DNA of 64,000 bases, from assembly GCA_963777895.1 (NCBI GenBank), contig CAVZSF010000006.1:93793-157792 (forward strand), given 5' to 3'. Position 1 is the first letter of the stretch. Each line of letters begins with the position of its first letter. The notes beneath the pieces were generated by a model. The model had not been told where the DNA came from. It made no database searches and saw only the letters and a program-made list of their open reading frames with translations. Of this stretch, positions 28,018 to 37,282 are shown one piece after another. The stretch is from UBA2241 sp963777895 (GTDB lineage: Bacteria > Actinomycetota > Thermoleophilia > UBA2241). The translations under genes were made by a program, and so were the position numbers.

Positions 28018-29247
28018 TCAATCCCCGCCCGGACCGTTCCCCCCGTGACAGGGACAGCCGTGCGAGCCGAAGCCGCTCGCGTGGCACGCGCTGCACGAGA
28101 GGGGCTCCTCTCCGGCCGGGATGTGCGGTCCTTCCTGGGGGTGCCGGAAGGTCGACGGACGCCAGGCGCTGGTCGTGTGGCACCGCTGACAGTCGGTGAG
28201 GCCGCCGTGCTGGTCGCCGTGGCATGAGGCACAGGCCTTGCCCGGGGCGTTGAGGCCGTTGGTGTGGCAGCGCTCGCAGGCGAAGGAGGCGTGCACGCCG
28301 CCGAGCGCCACAGGGTGCGCGAAGTGCGAGGCCCAGGACGAGGTCGTGTGACAGCGCAGGCAGGCGCCGCGGTCGGGATGGGGACGCTTGTGGCAGTCGG
28401 TGCAGCCGCTCTTCGGGTGCCGGAAGGTCGAGGGGACCCAGTGGATGGTCACGTGACACTTGGCGCAGCGCGTCTCGGCGACGGCGTGGCGCTTCGCGTG
28501 GCAGCTGACGCAGCCGGTCGGGAAGCCCATCGCCGTCGCCGTCGACTTCGTGTGGCACTTCTCGCAGATCAGCTCTTCGTGAGGCTTCCCGAGCTTCACG
28601 GGATGCCGGAAGTCCGACTTCCACGAAGCCAGCGCGTGGCAGTCGGTGCACTTGCCGCGGTCGGCGTGCGGCGCCGTGTGGCAGGTCTCGCAGTCGCCCG
28701 ACGCCTGCTCGCCGTCGTGGCAGCGCAGGCAGAAGGCCATGGTGGTCGGGGCGATATACGGACGCCCAGGCGTCCCGGTGTGGACGACCTGAGCGTGGCA
28801 GTCTATGCAGAGCGGCACGTCGGCGTGCTGGCCGTGCGAGAAGGTGACATTGCCCCAGGCGATCTCCTTCTTGATGCTGCCCTGGGGGTGGCAGTCGCTC
28901 GCGGTGCAGGTGCTGTTCGGGATGTGCTCGGTCACCGCGATCGGCGCCTTGACCTGACCCGTCACGTGCACGTAGACCTCGCGCAGGGCCGAAAGCTTCG
29001 CCTCGGCGAACTCCACCGCGCCGGGCTTGATGTGACAGCCGACACAGTCAATGTCGCTGTGAGCCGAGCGCTGCCAGGTGGCGCCGTACGGCTCCATCTC
29101 GTGGCAGGCGGTCATGCAGAAGGTGCTGCGCTCGGTGTAGGCGGCGGCGCCGAAGGCGGCCGCCGTCAGGACGAGCAGCAGAACGGCTGCCACGACGACG
29201 ACCTTGCCGAGACGGCGCCCCCAGAAGCGCCGCAGCGCGTCCCTCAC
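28018..29247 (-). CDS. Membrane-anchored multiheme c-type cytochrome (NapC/NirT-like N-terminus)
   Basis: 409 residues. An N-terminal membrane anchor (VVVVAAVLLLVLTAAAFGAAA) is followed by a NapC/NrfH-like start (STFCMTACHEMEPYGATW), in which the first site has CxxxCH spacing, and a CTASDCH site (Cx4CH). The rest holds 14 canonical CxxCH motifs: CVGCH, CIDCH, CLRCH, CETCH, CTDCH, CEKCH, CVSCH, CAKCH, CTDCH, CLRCH, CERCH, CASCH, CQRCH, CSACH. The later part repeats a cytochrome c3/c7-like unit (FRHPKSGCTDCH, FAHPVALGGVHASFACERCH). It should carry electrons outside the membrane; donor and acceptor are unknown. No maturation or reductase genes are nearby. Its frame is intact. Confidence 0.9.
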   Translation of the reverse strand: MRDALRRFWGRRLGKVVVVAAVLLLVLTAAAFGAAAYTERSTFCMTACHEMEPYGATWQRSAHSDIDCVGCHIKPGAVEFAEAKLSALREVYVHVTGQVKAPIAVTEHIPNSTCTASDCHPQGSIKKEIAWGNVTFSHGQHADVPLCIDCHAQVVHTGTPGRPYIAPTTMAFCLRCHDGEQASGDCETCHTAPHADRGKCTDCHALASWKSDFRHPVKLGKPHEELICEKCHTKSTATAMGFPTGCVSCHAKRHAVAETRCAKCHVTIHWVPSTFRHPKSGCTDCHKRPHPDRGACLRCHTTSSWASHFAHPVALGGVHASFACERCHTNGLNAPGKACASCHGDQHGGLTDCQRCHTTSAWRPSTFRHPQEGPHIPAGEEPLSCSACHASGFGSHGCPCHGGNGPGGD

Positions 29248-29523
29248 GAGCCTGACCTGCGAATCGACATGCGGGCAACCCTACGCCTGGCCGCCGGTGC
29301 CGCACAACGGGCGATGGTCAGCGGCACCGTCCTCACCAGGGTCTCGTGATTCTGGAGCACTGACTCGAAGCAACGCCCGAAGCGAGCGTCACCGGCCGCG
29401 GTCTGCTATGCTTCCCGTAGACGGGTCGAGTGGGCCCGCGGAATTGCGACGTGACACACCGCATTTCGAAGCGGACGTCACGTCGTTTTGTTTTGCCCCT
29501 GGAGGGCGAGAGGGTTGATTCTC

Positions 29524-29730
29524 ATGGCAGAAGGCAAAGTCAAATGGTTCAGCGCCGAGAAGGGCTACGGCTTCATCGAGCAAGCCGGCGGCGAGGACCT
29601 CTTCGTTCATTTCTCGGAGATCCAGAGTGACGGCTACCGGTCCCTCGACGAAGGCCAAGCCGTGTCGTTCGAGCCGGGTACCGGCAAGAACAACAAGCCG
29701 CAGGCGACCAACGTGCGCGTAGTGGCGTAA
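29524..29730 (+). CDS. Cold-shock domain protein (CspA family), second copy
   Basis: 68 residues reading AEGKVKWFSAEKGYGFIEQ and EDLFVHFSEIQSDGYRSLDE, with both RNA-binding motifs (KGYGFIE, LFVHF). Start ATG 29524 with a GAGAGGG site upstream. It differs from the copy at 2900 in having the SEIQSDGYRSL loop more typical of classical CspA. Followed by its own terminator. Confidence 0.96.
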   Translation: MAEGKVKWFSAEKGYGFIEQAGGEDLFVHFSEIQSDGYRSLDEGQAVSFEPGTGKNNKPQATNVRVVA

Positions 29731-29760
29731 CGCCGTCGCAGCCTAGGTGCGCCTTTGGAG

Positions 29761-29795
29761 ACCGGGCGGCTGACAGAGCCGCCCGGTTTCTTTCC
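29761..29795 (+). terminator. Intrinsic terminator after the second cold-shock gene
   Basis: An 11-bp stem (29761-29771 with 29777-29787), 5-nt loop, followed by TTCTTTCC. Confidence 0.85.
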
Positions 29796-29960
29796 TTTGA
29801 AGAGGGCCGACATCGGTCCCGCGCCGCCCATCCTCTTCTGTCACCGGACGAAAGGGGCAGAGAGCTGCTCGACCGATAGATGCGTGCGCCGTCGCGCTTG
29901 ACGGCGGCTGGTAGGTTCGCACGTGAGGCGAAGCGTCAGCAGCGACTGTTCGCTCGACCG

Positions 29961-30611
29961 CTAACGGACGATCCCGAAGTTGAAGCTGCCGTCGCCGAGG
30001 ACGCCCCACAGCCGCAGCCAGAGCGGCAGGATCATCTCCATGCCGCGTGCCGCATTGATGTCACCGAGGTCCAGGATCGCCTCATCGGCCCACCCGTACG
30101 CGTGAAGCAGATCGATCGCGTCCGCCTTGGCGCCAGGGTCGTTGCCGCACAGGAAGACCACGTGCGCACCCGGTAGCTTCTGGGGCTCGACCTGGATCTC
30201 GCAGCTCATCGTGTTCAACGCCTTCACCACGCGGACCTCAGGAAAAGCGCTCTGGAGCCGTTCGCCCAAGCTGTCGGTATTGCAGACGGCGAGCGTGGGT
30301 GGCATGCCTCCGGAGAAGTCGAGGGGGTTCGCGATGTCGATGAGCACCTTGCCGCGCATGTTCTCGGCGCCCGCCGCACGCAGCGCCTCCTCTGACGCCA
30401 CGCCCTGGGTCGCGTTGATCAAGAGTTCTCCGAAGGCAGCCGCATCGGCGAACGTGCCGTGACACGCCCGCTCCCCCTGAGCGCTTGCCCAGGAGGTGGC
30501 CTCCTCGTTGTCCGCCGCGCGCGAGCCCATCATGACCTGGTGGCCGAGACCAACCAATCTGGTGGCGTGCGCCTTGCCCACCATGCCCGTACCGAGCACA
30601 CCGATCTTCAT
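29961..30611 (-). CDS. F420-dependent NADP-reductase-like oxidoreductase (NAD(P)-binding)
   Basis: About 216 residues. It has a Rossmann fold with MKIGVLGTGMVGKAHATRL at the N-terminus, VMMGSRAADN for the nucleotide ribose/phosphate, and VLIDIANPLDFSGGMPP and VVKALNTMSCEI typical of NADP oxidoreductases coenzyme F420-dependent. Family members transfer hydride between F420H2 and NADP or act on other substrates. ATG 30611 is preferred over the GTG at 30620, which is too close to the AAGGGA site. It stands alone. Confidence 0.8.
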   Translation of the reverse strand: MKIGVLGTGMVGKAHATRLVGLGHQVMMGSRAADNEEATSWASAQGERACHGTFADAAAFGELLINATQGVASEEALRAAGAENMRGKVLIDIANPLDFSGGMPPTLAVCNTDSLGERLQSAFPEVRVVKALNTMSCEIQVEPQKLPGAHVVFLCGNDPGAKADAIDLLHAYGWADEAILDLGDINAARGMEMILPLWLRLWGVLGDGSFNFGIVR

Positions 30612-30792
30612 TGCCGTCACATCCCTTGGGGATCGAATCTCAAGGCGTTGTCAAAGGAATGGCGAAGTCGCGGAGACACGGCCGCCTGCACGCTGTGACG
30701 GACCTCTTCCCGTAGCCGGTATGGTCGAATCTAGCCGTCCAGCCGCAGCTGACTCGAGAGAGCACGAAGGAGGGGACCAGCGCGACAGCAAC

Positions 30793-30842
30793 TTCCCCGG
30801 AAGGGCTGGTGGGCGCACTTGGATCCGCACCTGCGGGCCTCT
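30793..30842 (-). repeat. Degenerate copy of a tRNA-3'-end-like repeat
   Basis: About 50 bp resemble the segment at 62655-62706: TTCCC(C/T)GGAAG, then GTGGGCGCAC and a decayed T-arm ending in a CCTCT. By eye the match is roughly four bases in five. It is in the same orientation as the copy 32 kb away. Confidence 0.4.
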
Positions 30843-30856
30843 CCCTTGCGCTCGGG

Positions 30857-30891
30857 GCGGGCGGCGAGCCTCACAGAGGTTCGCCGCCCGC
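30857..30891 (-). terminator. Terminator hairpin after the SnoaL-like gene
   Basis: GCGGGCGGCGA pairs with TCGCCGCCCGC across a 13-nt loop that itself contains CCTC/GAGG. It lies 10 bp beyond the minus-strand stop. Confidence 0.65.
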
Positions 30892-30900
30892 CGCCTCGCC

Positions 30901-31320
30901 TCAAGCAGCCTGACGGCGCTGCAGGATCTCCACCATCGCCGGTGACAGGTCGGTGTGGTGATGGACGAGCTTCCACTGACCGCCCTCACGACGGTAGACG
31001 TTGGTGACCCTGTGCTCGATGGAGATCGACTCGCCGGCCACCGTGCCGTGGCCACGCTCGACACCGACCTCGTAGGCCATGTCGTCTCCCGCCTGGATGG
31101 TCTGATCGGCGATCTCCACATGGACATCGGTCATGGCTCCGGCGGCCTGCTCGAACGATTCGCGGACCGCTTCCCACCCGACTTGCTCGCCGCCCATCGG
31201 GTGCATCGTCGTGACGGTCTCACTGTGCGACCAGATCTCCGGCAGTTGCGTGACGTCCATGCGGCTCAAGGCCGAGTAAAATCTGTCGGAGGCCGCCTTG
31301 ACCTCGTCTACCCTTGACAT
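30901..31320 (-). CDS. SnoaL-like / ketosteroid-isomerase-fold protein
   Basis: 139 residues. ATG 31320 lies after GGAGGGCGAAACA; an upstream frame to 31440 lacks a ribosome site. The sequence VKAASDRFYSALSRMDVTQL, EIWSHSETVTTMHPMGGEQV and EHRVTNVYRREGGQWKLVHH is typical of the SnoaL-like DUF4440/NTF2 group, single domain. No specific substrate can be inferred. Its own terminator follows. Confidence 0.82.
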   Translation of the reverse strand: MSRVDEVKAASDRFYSALSRMDVTQLPEIWSHSETVTTMHPMGGEQVGWEAVRESFEQAAGAMTDVHVEIADQTIQAGDDMAYEVGVERGHGTVAGESISIEHRVTNVYRREGGQWKLVHHHTDLSPAMVEILQRRQAA

Positions 31321-31665
31321 TGTTTCGCCCTCCTGGAAGCAGGTAGCAGCGGATAGGTACCGTTTGACTCTGCCCCATCCACGGGACGACCGACGCCGAA
31401 CGCCGTTGGCTGCTGTCATGGGTTGTTGAGGACGGCGCACGTGGGCCCGGCACGGATCCCGGACGACCGAGGGGAGCTACGTGCCGAGCCGGCCATGAGG
31501 CCCGCGGTCCGTTCGACGGCGCCGGGTGACGCGGTGTAGCGTCTGGGAGGTGGCCGCCAGTGGCCGCCACTGATCGATGGAGACTCTCTGGCCGCCTCAC
31601 TGAGCATCGACGACGCACCCTGGAGCAGGTTCCTTCTCTGGAACCTGCTCTACTGCGCGGGAGGC
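31321..31665. other. Intergenic region before the MFS carrier
   Basis: It holds the divergent promoter area. From about 31590 the MFS reading frame already reads SIDDAPWSRFLLWNLLYCAG, which is natural carrier N-terminus, but no ATG, GTG or TTG opens it. A start at ATG 31576 would need a one-base correction. Confidence 0.4.
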
Positions 31666-32929
31666 ATGGTGCTCGACGGCTACGTCTTCGGCACCATGGC
31701 CATCGCGCTCGCCCCGGCGAGCGCCGACCTGGACATCTCGGGCTGGTGGATGGGCCTGATCAGCGCCGGCGCCCTGATCGGCATCTTCATCGGCAGCCTC
31801 GTCGCGGGATGGGCCGCCGACCGCTTCGGGAGACGACGGCTCTTCGTCTGCAACCTCCTTCTCTTCATCGCCGCCGGCATCGGTCAGCTCTGGGCCGGCG
31901 GCCCGGCGACGCTGTTCGCGTTACGCGTGGTGCTGGGCGTGGCGATCGGTGCGGAGTACGCGGTGGGCGCCGCGATGCTCGCGGAGTTCTCTCCGCGCAA
32001 GCAGCGCGGCGCCTCGCTCTCGAGCCTGCAGACCTTCTGGCTCGTGGGCTACGTGATCGCCTACTTCGTCAGCTACGCGCTCGATGCAAACGGCGTGCCT
32101 TGGCGCTGGATCCTCGCCAGCACCGCCGTGGTCGCGGCACTGGTGCTGCTGTCGCGCCTTGGAGCGCCCGAGTCGCCACGATGGCTGGCCAGCAAGAGCC
32201 GGCTCGCGGAGGCAGCCGCCATCGTCAGGCAGCGGTACGGCGAGCACTACGGCGTCGAGGACCTCGCCCTCGAGAAGGGCGCGCACGTCCGCTACAGGGT
32301 CCTCTTCGGCCCCCGCTTCCGCACGCGCACGGCGTTCGCGGCGATCTTCTGGACCTGCCAGATCACGTGCGCGTACGCGATCCTGCTCTTCATGCCCATG
32401 ATCTTCACCGCGCTGGGCATCGACCGAGGGCCTCACGGCGGACATCGTCATCAACACCGCCACCGTGATCGGCGGCGCGATCGGCATCTATCTCTGCTGG
32501 CGGCTGCCGAGGAGAGCGCTCGTCATCTGGTCGTTCGTGGTGATGACCGCCTTCATGCTGGTCATGGCCGCCTATCAATCGGTGCCGAGCTGGTTCACCC
32601 TCATCGCGTTCGTCGTCTTCATGTTGACCATCAACGGGGCGTCGAACCTCGAGTTCGTGTATCCGGCCGAGCTGTTCCCCACCGAGGTGCGCAGCTCGGC
32701 GGTCGGCTTCGCAGCCGCGACCGCCCGCATCGGGTCGGTTGTCAGTGCGTTCCTGCTGCCGTCCCTGCTGACGTCGGTCGGCGCCGCTTGGACGCTCACG
32801 ATCCTCGCCGGCGTCTGCGCCTGCGGCGCGGTCGTCTCCGCGCTGTGGGCGCCCGAGACGCGCGGCTTGTCGCTGCTGGAGTCGAGCGGCGTGAAGGAGC
32901 TCAAGGCCTCGTCGGCCGCCGTGGAGTAG
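31666..32929 (+). CDS. Major facilitator superfamily transporter (sugar/metabolite-H+ symporter type), one frameshift
   Basis: About 425 residues in 12 predicted helices. The family signatures are GWAADRFGRRRLFVCNLL between helices 2 and 3, FALRVVLGVAIGAEYAVGAA, PESPRWLASKSRLAEA before the central loop, and YPAELFPTEVRSSAVGFA in the second half. One extra C near 32427 breaks the frame in helix 7; removing it gives GIDEGLTADIVINTATVIGG. The ATG 31666 start probably misses about 22 residues. Substrate unknown. Confidence 0.85.
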
Positions 32930-33048
32930 CAGGGGTGCAGGACCGGCACAACTGTGTATGGACGGCCACGTAGAGGGACTAGAACCTTGTAGCTCTGTTC
33001 CTTCGCGGCGAGGGCGATCTCGCCGCGGCCGGAGGAAGGAAGTGAGGC

Positions 33049-33438
33049 ATGGCCAAGCCAACGCACGAGGATGCCGACTTGATGCTTCAACTTGTGCGCT
33101 CGTGGCCGGTGGAGGCCACGGACTGGATATGGAGTGATGAGTTCATCCGCGACCACGATGAGTTCGCGACGAAGCACACCGAAGGGGACGCGGGATTCGC
33201 CCACATCCGTGCCGTCCTCAACTGGTATGAGACCATCGGCACCCTTCACAAGCACGGTCTCCTCAACGAGGACCTCCTCTTCGACTGGCTGGCGATCGAT
33301 TTGACGTGGGACAGGATGAAGAGCCACGCCCTCGGGTGGCGGGAAGAGATCGGCAACCCGCATATGTACGAGAACTTCGAGGCCATGGCCAATGCGCAGC
33401 GGACGTGGGCGGCGTCTCGCGATCGCGCGGCTGCGTAG
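33049..33438 (+). CDS. Conserved hypothetical protein (soluble, about 129 residues)
   Basis: Start ATG 33049 preceded by GGAGGAAGGAAGTG. A helical, acidic protein (EDADLMLQLVRSWPVEATDW, FAHIRAVLNWYETIGTLHKH, LLNEDLLFDWLAIDLTW). The pattern resembles DUF4760-type proteins, but I am not certain of the family. No signal peptide. It stands alone, with a strong terminator after it. Confidence 0.7.
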   Translation: MAKPTHEDADLMLQLVRSWPVEATDWIWSDEFIRDHDEFATKHTEGDAGFAHIRAVLNWYETIGTLHKHGLLNEDLLFDWLAIDLTWDRMKSHALGWREEIGNPHMYENFEAMANAQRTWAASRDRAAA

Positions 33439-33522
33439 AGGCCCGGCTTGACACTCGGCCCCCGCCGCGGTGGTGACCCGATCGCGCCACCGGCGCATGG
33501 GCCGAGTGCTTGTCGCGAGGAA

Positions 33523-33558
33523 GCCCGCGGGGGCCATGGATGGCCCCCGCGGGCTTCG
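33523..33558. terminator. Intrinsic terminator
   Basis: A perfect 15-bp stem GCCCGCGGGGGCCAT with ATGGCCCCCGCGGGC around a 2-nt loop, followed by TTCGTTCTT. Confidence 0.85.
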
Positions 33559-33648
33559 TTCTTGTCGCTCCTCAAGATGCACTCATGTCGGGGGCTATGA
33601 TGGCAACGCGGGCGAGGGGAAACAGCACGACCGTGGGGGGAGGTCCCT

Positions 33649-34563
33649 ATCAGCCGCAAGGGATGGACGCTGTTCCTGGCGCTCTGTGTGATCTGGGGCA
33701 TCCCCTATGTGCTCACGAGCATCGCCGTGCGCGAGCTCTCGCCGCCGGAGCTCGTCTTCTTCAGGACGGCCCCGGCGGCTCTCGTTCTGGCGCCGTTCGC
33801 CTTTCGACGGAGGCGCCTCCAGGTCGTCCTGGGCCAGTGGCCCTGGGTGCTGGCGTACGCCGCCGTCGAGCTCGCCGTTCCGTGGCTCCTCCTCTTCCAT
33901 GCCCAGCAGCGCATCACGAGCTCCCTGACCGGCCTGTTGATCGCCTCAGTACCATTGATCGGCGCCGTGCTCTATCACTTCGCCGGCCTCTCTGACCCGA
34001 TCGACGCTCGACGTCTCGTCGGTCTCATGGTCGGGTTCGCCGGCGTCGTGGCCTTGCTTGGCCTCGACATCGGCGGCAGCGAACCGACCGCCATGCTCGA
34101 AGTGCTGCTGGTCGCCGGCTGCTACGCGACCGGCCCCCTCATCGTCAAGCAGCGGCTCGGCCATCTGCCCGGCGTGACCCTCGGCGCCGTATCCCTCGCC
34201 CTCACGGCGGTGGTCTACGCCCCGGCGGCGCTGACCTCGCCGCCATCCGACGTTTCGGCGGAGGTGGTGCTGGCGGTCGCCACGCTGGCGATCGTCTGCA
34301 CAGCGGTAGCCTTCCTCGTCTTCTTCGCGCTCATCCGCGAGGTGGGGCCGAGCCGGTACACCGTTGTCACCTACATCAACCCACTCGTAGCTGTGCTGCT
34401 CGGCGTCGCGCTGCTCGACGAGCCCTTCACGAGGGGAATAGCCGTGAGCCTGCCGCTGATCCTGCTGGGCAGCCTGCTCGCCACGGCCGCTTCAGTCCGC
34501 GGGAAGGACCGCCAGACCCCCCTCACCTCGACACCGTCGGCCAGGACGGCCCCGCCGACCTGA
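33649..34563 (+). CDS. EamA/DMT-family transporter, possible ATC start
   Basis: About 304 residues with ten predicted helices in two EamA repeats (RELSPPELVFFRTAPAALVL in the first, YATGPLIVKQRLGHLPGV and SRYTVVTYINPLVAVLLGVA in the second). Such carriers export metabolites such as amino acids. The first helix (WTLFLALCVIWGIPYVLTS) is needed but lies upstream of the first standard start (GTG 33688). The frame is open to ATC 33649, which lies 5 nt after GGGGAGG. So either ATC is the start or a base error removed an ATG. Confidence 0.83.
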   Translation: MSRKGWTLFLALCVIWGIPYVLTSIAVRELSPPELVFFRTAPAALVLAPFAFRRRRLQVVLGQWPWVLAYAAVELAVPWLLLFHAQQRITSSLTGLLIASVPLIGAVLYHFAGLSDPIDARRLVGLMVGFAGVVALLGLDIGGSEPTAMLEVLLVAGCYATGPLIVKQRLGHLPGVTLGAVSLALTAVVYAPAALTSPPSDVSAEVVLAVATLAIVCTAVAFLVFFALIREVGPSRYTVVTYINPLVAVLLGVALLDEPFTRGIAVSLPLILLGSLLATAASVRGKDRQTPLTSTPSARTAPPT

Positions 34564-34692
34564 CGGGCCGCGACACTGTCGGCGGCGGCAGCCCTGTTCC
34601 ACGTTTGACGCTCACCTGCGATTCTGCTTAGGTGAGTCTGAAGCAGGTTCACGGCGCTCGGCCGGCCCTGCACAAGGGATGGGGGGACCAGG

Positions 34693-36306
34693 ATGCCCTG
34701 GGACAAGAACGCTTACACCCGCAGACAAGTGCTGAAAGCTGGAGCCGCGGGAGCCGGACTGATCGCGCTCGGGCCGCTTGTGTCGGCGTGCGGCGGTGAC
34801 GGCACCGAGACCTCTCCGGCGGGCACCGCCGTCTCTCCCAAGTCCGGCGGTTCGCTGATGATGGGCCGGCATTTCCAGCCCACCGTCCAGGCCGCGGGGC
34901 TCGACCCGCACAACGTGGACGTCAGCAGCGGCAACGTCTACACGCTCGACAAGATGTACGAGTCGCTCTACACGACGGACGCGGCCGGCAAGCTGCAGCC
35001 GCTGCTGGTGGAGGGTAACGAGGTCAGCAGCGACGGCCTGACGTACACCGTCACGCTCAAGCAAGGTGTCACGTTCAACGACGGCAAGCCTATGACCGCC
35101 GATGACGTGGCCTGGTCGCTCAATCGCGCCCGGCTCAGCGAGACGGGGTCGATGAGCTTCCTCAACTTCGCCATCAAGGACGTCAAGGCCCAGGGCACCG
35201 ACACCGTGGTGATCACCCTGTCGCAGCCGTGGGCACCGCTGCTTTCGGACCTCTCGATCTACTCGGACGCGATCCTGCCCAAGGACCTCCGCGGCATGTC
35301 CGAGAAGGAGTTCTTCGCCAAGCCGATCGGTACCGGTCCCTTCATGCTCAAGAGCTGGGAGCAGGAAGGCGCGCTCATCACCCTGGCCAAGAACCCGAAC
35401 TACTGGCAGAGCGGTAAGCCGTACCTGGATGAAGTCGTCTTCAAGCTGATCACCGACGACAACCAGCGCATGCTGCAGCTGCAAAGCGGCGAGGTGCACG
35501 TCATCGACGGGGTGCCCCCGGCCCAGGTCGAGTCGCTCAAGGGTGACAGCAAGCTCTCCGTGGGCAACTACCCGGCGTGGTCGGTCGACCTCTTCCTCTT
35601 CAACGAGAAGGTGAAGTACTACGCCGACCGCAACGTCCGCCGCGCCATCGCGCAGACGATCGACACGGCGAAGATCGTCGAGGCCACGACGTTCGGCACG
35701 TCCCAGGCCGGCGGCTCGTTCTTCCCGCCGAGCCTCGAGTACTACGATCCCGCGACCCCCGTGCTGAAGTACGACCTCGAGGCGGCCAAGGCCGACCTGG
35801 CGAAGTCGGCGTTCCCGAACGGGTTCAAGAGCGAGATCCTCATCCCGAGCGGCGACAAGGTGTGGTCCCTGGCTGCCCAGATCATCCAGGCGGGCGCCAA
35901 GGAGCTGGGCATCGACTTCACCATCAACCAGCTCGACACCGCGGCCTACCAGAACGCCTTCCGCGGTTTCGAGTACGAGACCTTCATCAACAACGCCATC
36001 AACGACATCACCGATCCGGACGAGATGGCCTCGTTCCAGTGCGACGCGGAGAACGGCGGGTCTGACTCGTTCTGGACCGGCTACAACAACCCGGACGTCG
36101 TCAAGCTGGTGCGCGAGGCGGCCGGCGAAATGGACGCGACCAAGCGCGGTGGGATGTACAAGGAGATCCAGGCGATGGTCGCGCAGGATGCGCCGTACGT
36201 GCCGCTGAGCTACCCGCCGTCGCTCTACGCGAACGCGACCGCTGTCAACGGCTTCGCAGTCAACCCGGCGGGCGCGTACCCGCTGGAGAACGTCTGGCTG
36301 GCGTAA
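34693..36306 (+). CDS. Oligopeptide ABC transporter substrate-binding lipoprotein (Tat-exported)
   Basis: 537 residues, family 5 solute-binding protein. Twin-arginine signal TRRQVLKAGAAGAGLIALGP with lipobox VSAC, so it is exported folded and lipidated. Motifs: DGLTYTVTLKQGVTFNDGKP, TADDVAWSLNRARLSE, KPIGTGPFMLKSW, LAKNPNYW and VRRAIAQTIDTAKIV. First gene of a five-gene ABC/enzyme operon. Start ATG 34693 after GGGGGGACCAGG. Peptide, nickel or opine ligands are all possible for this family. Confidence 0.93.
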   Translation: MPWDKNAYTRRQVLKAGAAGAGLIALGPLVSACGGDGTETSPAGTAVSPKSGGSLMMGRHFQPTVQAAGLDPHNVDVSSGNVYTLDKMYESLYTTDAAGKLQPLLVEGNEVSSDGLTYTVTLKQGVTFNDGKPMTADDVAWSLNRARLSETGSMSFLNFAIKDVKAQGTDTVVITLSQPWAPLLSDLSIYSDAILPKDLRGMSEKEFFAKPIGTGPFMLKSWEQEGALITLAKNPNYWQSGKPYLDEVVFKLITDDNQRMLQLQSGEVHVIDGVPPAQVESLKGDSKLSVGNYPAWSVDLFLFNEKVKYYADRNVRRAIAQTIDTAKIVEATTFGTSQAGGSFFPPSLEYYDPATPVLKYDLEAAKADLAKSAFPNGFKSEILIPSGDKVWSLAAQIIQAGAKELGIDFTINQLDTAAYQNAFRGFEYETFINNAINDITDPDEMASFQCDAENGGSDSFWTGYNNPDVVKLVREAAGEMDATKRGGMYKEIQAMVAQDAPYVPLSYPPSLYANATAVNGFAVNPAGAYPLENVWLA

Positions 36307-36352
36307 CGTCGCGGCTGTTGTAACGACGGGAACGGCCTGAGGAGAGCGACGC

Positions 36353-37282
36353 ATGTACGTGCTGCGTCGCCTCGCTCAGGCCGTTCCCGTCGTGATCGGC
36401 GTCGTCGTCATCGTGTTCTTCATGTTGCGCCTGATCCCGGGCGACCCGGCGGCGACCCTGCTCGGCCAGCACGCCACCCCGGAGCAGATCCACGCTCTGC
36501 GAGAGCGTTGGGGTCTGGACGACCCGATCTGGGTGCAGTTCTGGCTGTTCGTGAAGCAGCTCAGCCACGGGGACACGGGCAGCTCCCTCTTCTACGACAC
36601 GTCGACACGTGCGCTGATCGTCAGCCGTATCCCGGTCACCTTGTCGTTGGTCGCACTCGCGACCGTCTTCTCGGTGCTCATCTCCGTGCCCCTGGCGACG
36701 TACGCCGCCGTGCGCAAGGACCGCGCTCCGGATCACGCCATCCGCGTGGTGCCGCTGGTCGGGCTCGGCATGCCGTCGTTCTGGGTCGGTTTGGTCCTCA
36801 TCCTCATCTTCTCAGTACGCCTGGGGTGGTTCCCGGTCGGAGGGTGGGGCGAGACCGTCCCGGAGAAGATCCATGCGCTGATCCTGCCGGCCCTCACCTC
36901 GGCGCTGGCCATCGTCCCGTTGCTGGTGCGGAGCTTGCGGGCCGGCATGCTCGAGGTGCTCGAGGCGGACTATGTGGCGGTCGCCAGGTCCAAAGGCATC
37001 CGTGAGAGCCGCGTGCTCTTCGTGCACGCCTCGCGCAACGCCGTCGTGCCGACCCTCACGCTGCTGGGCATCAACGTCGCCTTCCTCATCGGCGCCACCG
37101 TCGTAGTCGAGCGCGTGTTCCAGCTGAACGGCCTCGGGAGCCTGATGCTGACCTCGATCAGCAACCGGGACTTCCCGGTGGTGCAGGGGGTCACCATCGT
37201 GTTCGCCCTCGCGGTCGTCGTCATCAACATCACGACCGACCTGGCCGCCGCGGCCACCGACCCACGGATCAAGCTCTCGTGA
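36353..37282 (+). CDS. Oligopeptide ABC transporter permease, DppB type
   Basis: 309 residues, six helices. N-terminal MYVLRRLAQAVPVVIGVVVI and FFMLRLIPGDPA are typical of DppB/OppB. The ATPase-contact loop EADYVAVARSKGIRESRVLF is intact. Start ATG 36353 after GAGGAGAGCG. Its stop overlaps the next permease start (GTGA). Confidence 0.93.
   Translation: MYVLRRLAQAVPVVIGVVVIVFFMLRLIPGDPAATLLGQHATPEQIHALRERWGLDDPIWVQFWLFVKQLSHGDTGSSLFYDTSTRALIVSRIPVTLSLVALATVFSVLISVPLATYAAVRKDRAPDHAIRVVPLVGLGMPSFWVGLVLILIFSVRLGWFPVGGWGETVPEKIHALILPALTSALAIVPLLVRSLRAGMLEVLEADYVAVARSKGIRESRVLFVHASRNAVVPTLTLLGINVAFLIGATVVVERVFQLNGLGSLMLTSISNRDFPVVQGVTIVFALAVVVINITTDLAAAATDPRIKLS

Noticed and set aside
34612..36354. 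580-codon minus-strand frame opposite the oligopeptide-binding protein
   Set aside because: The plus-strand frame has a full set of family motifs, a Tat signal and operon context; the minus frame is its shadow.
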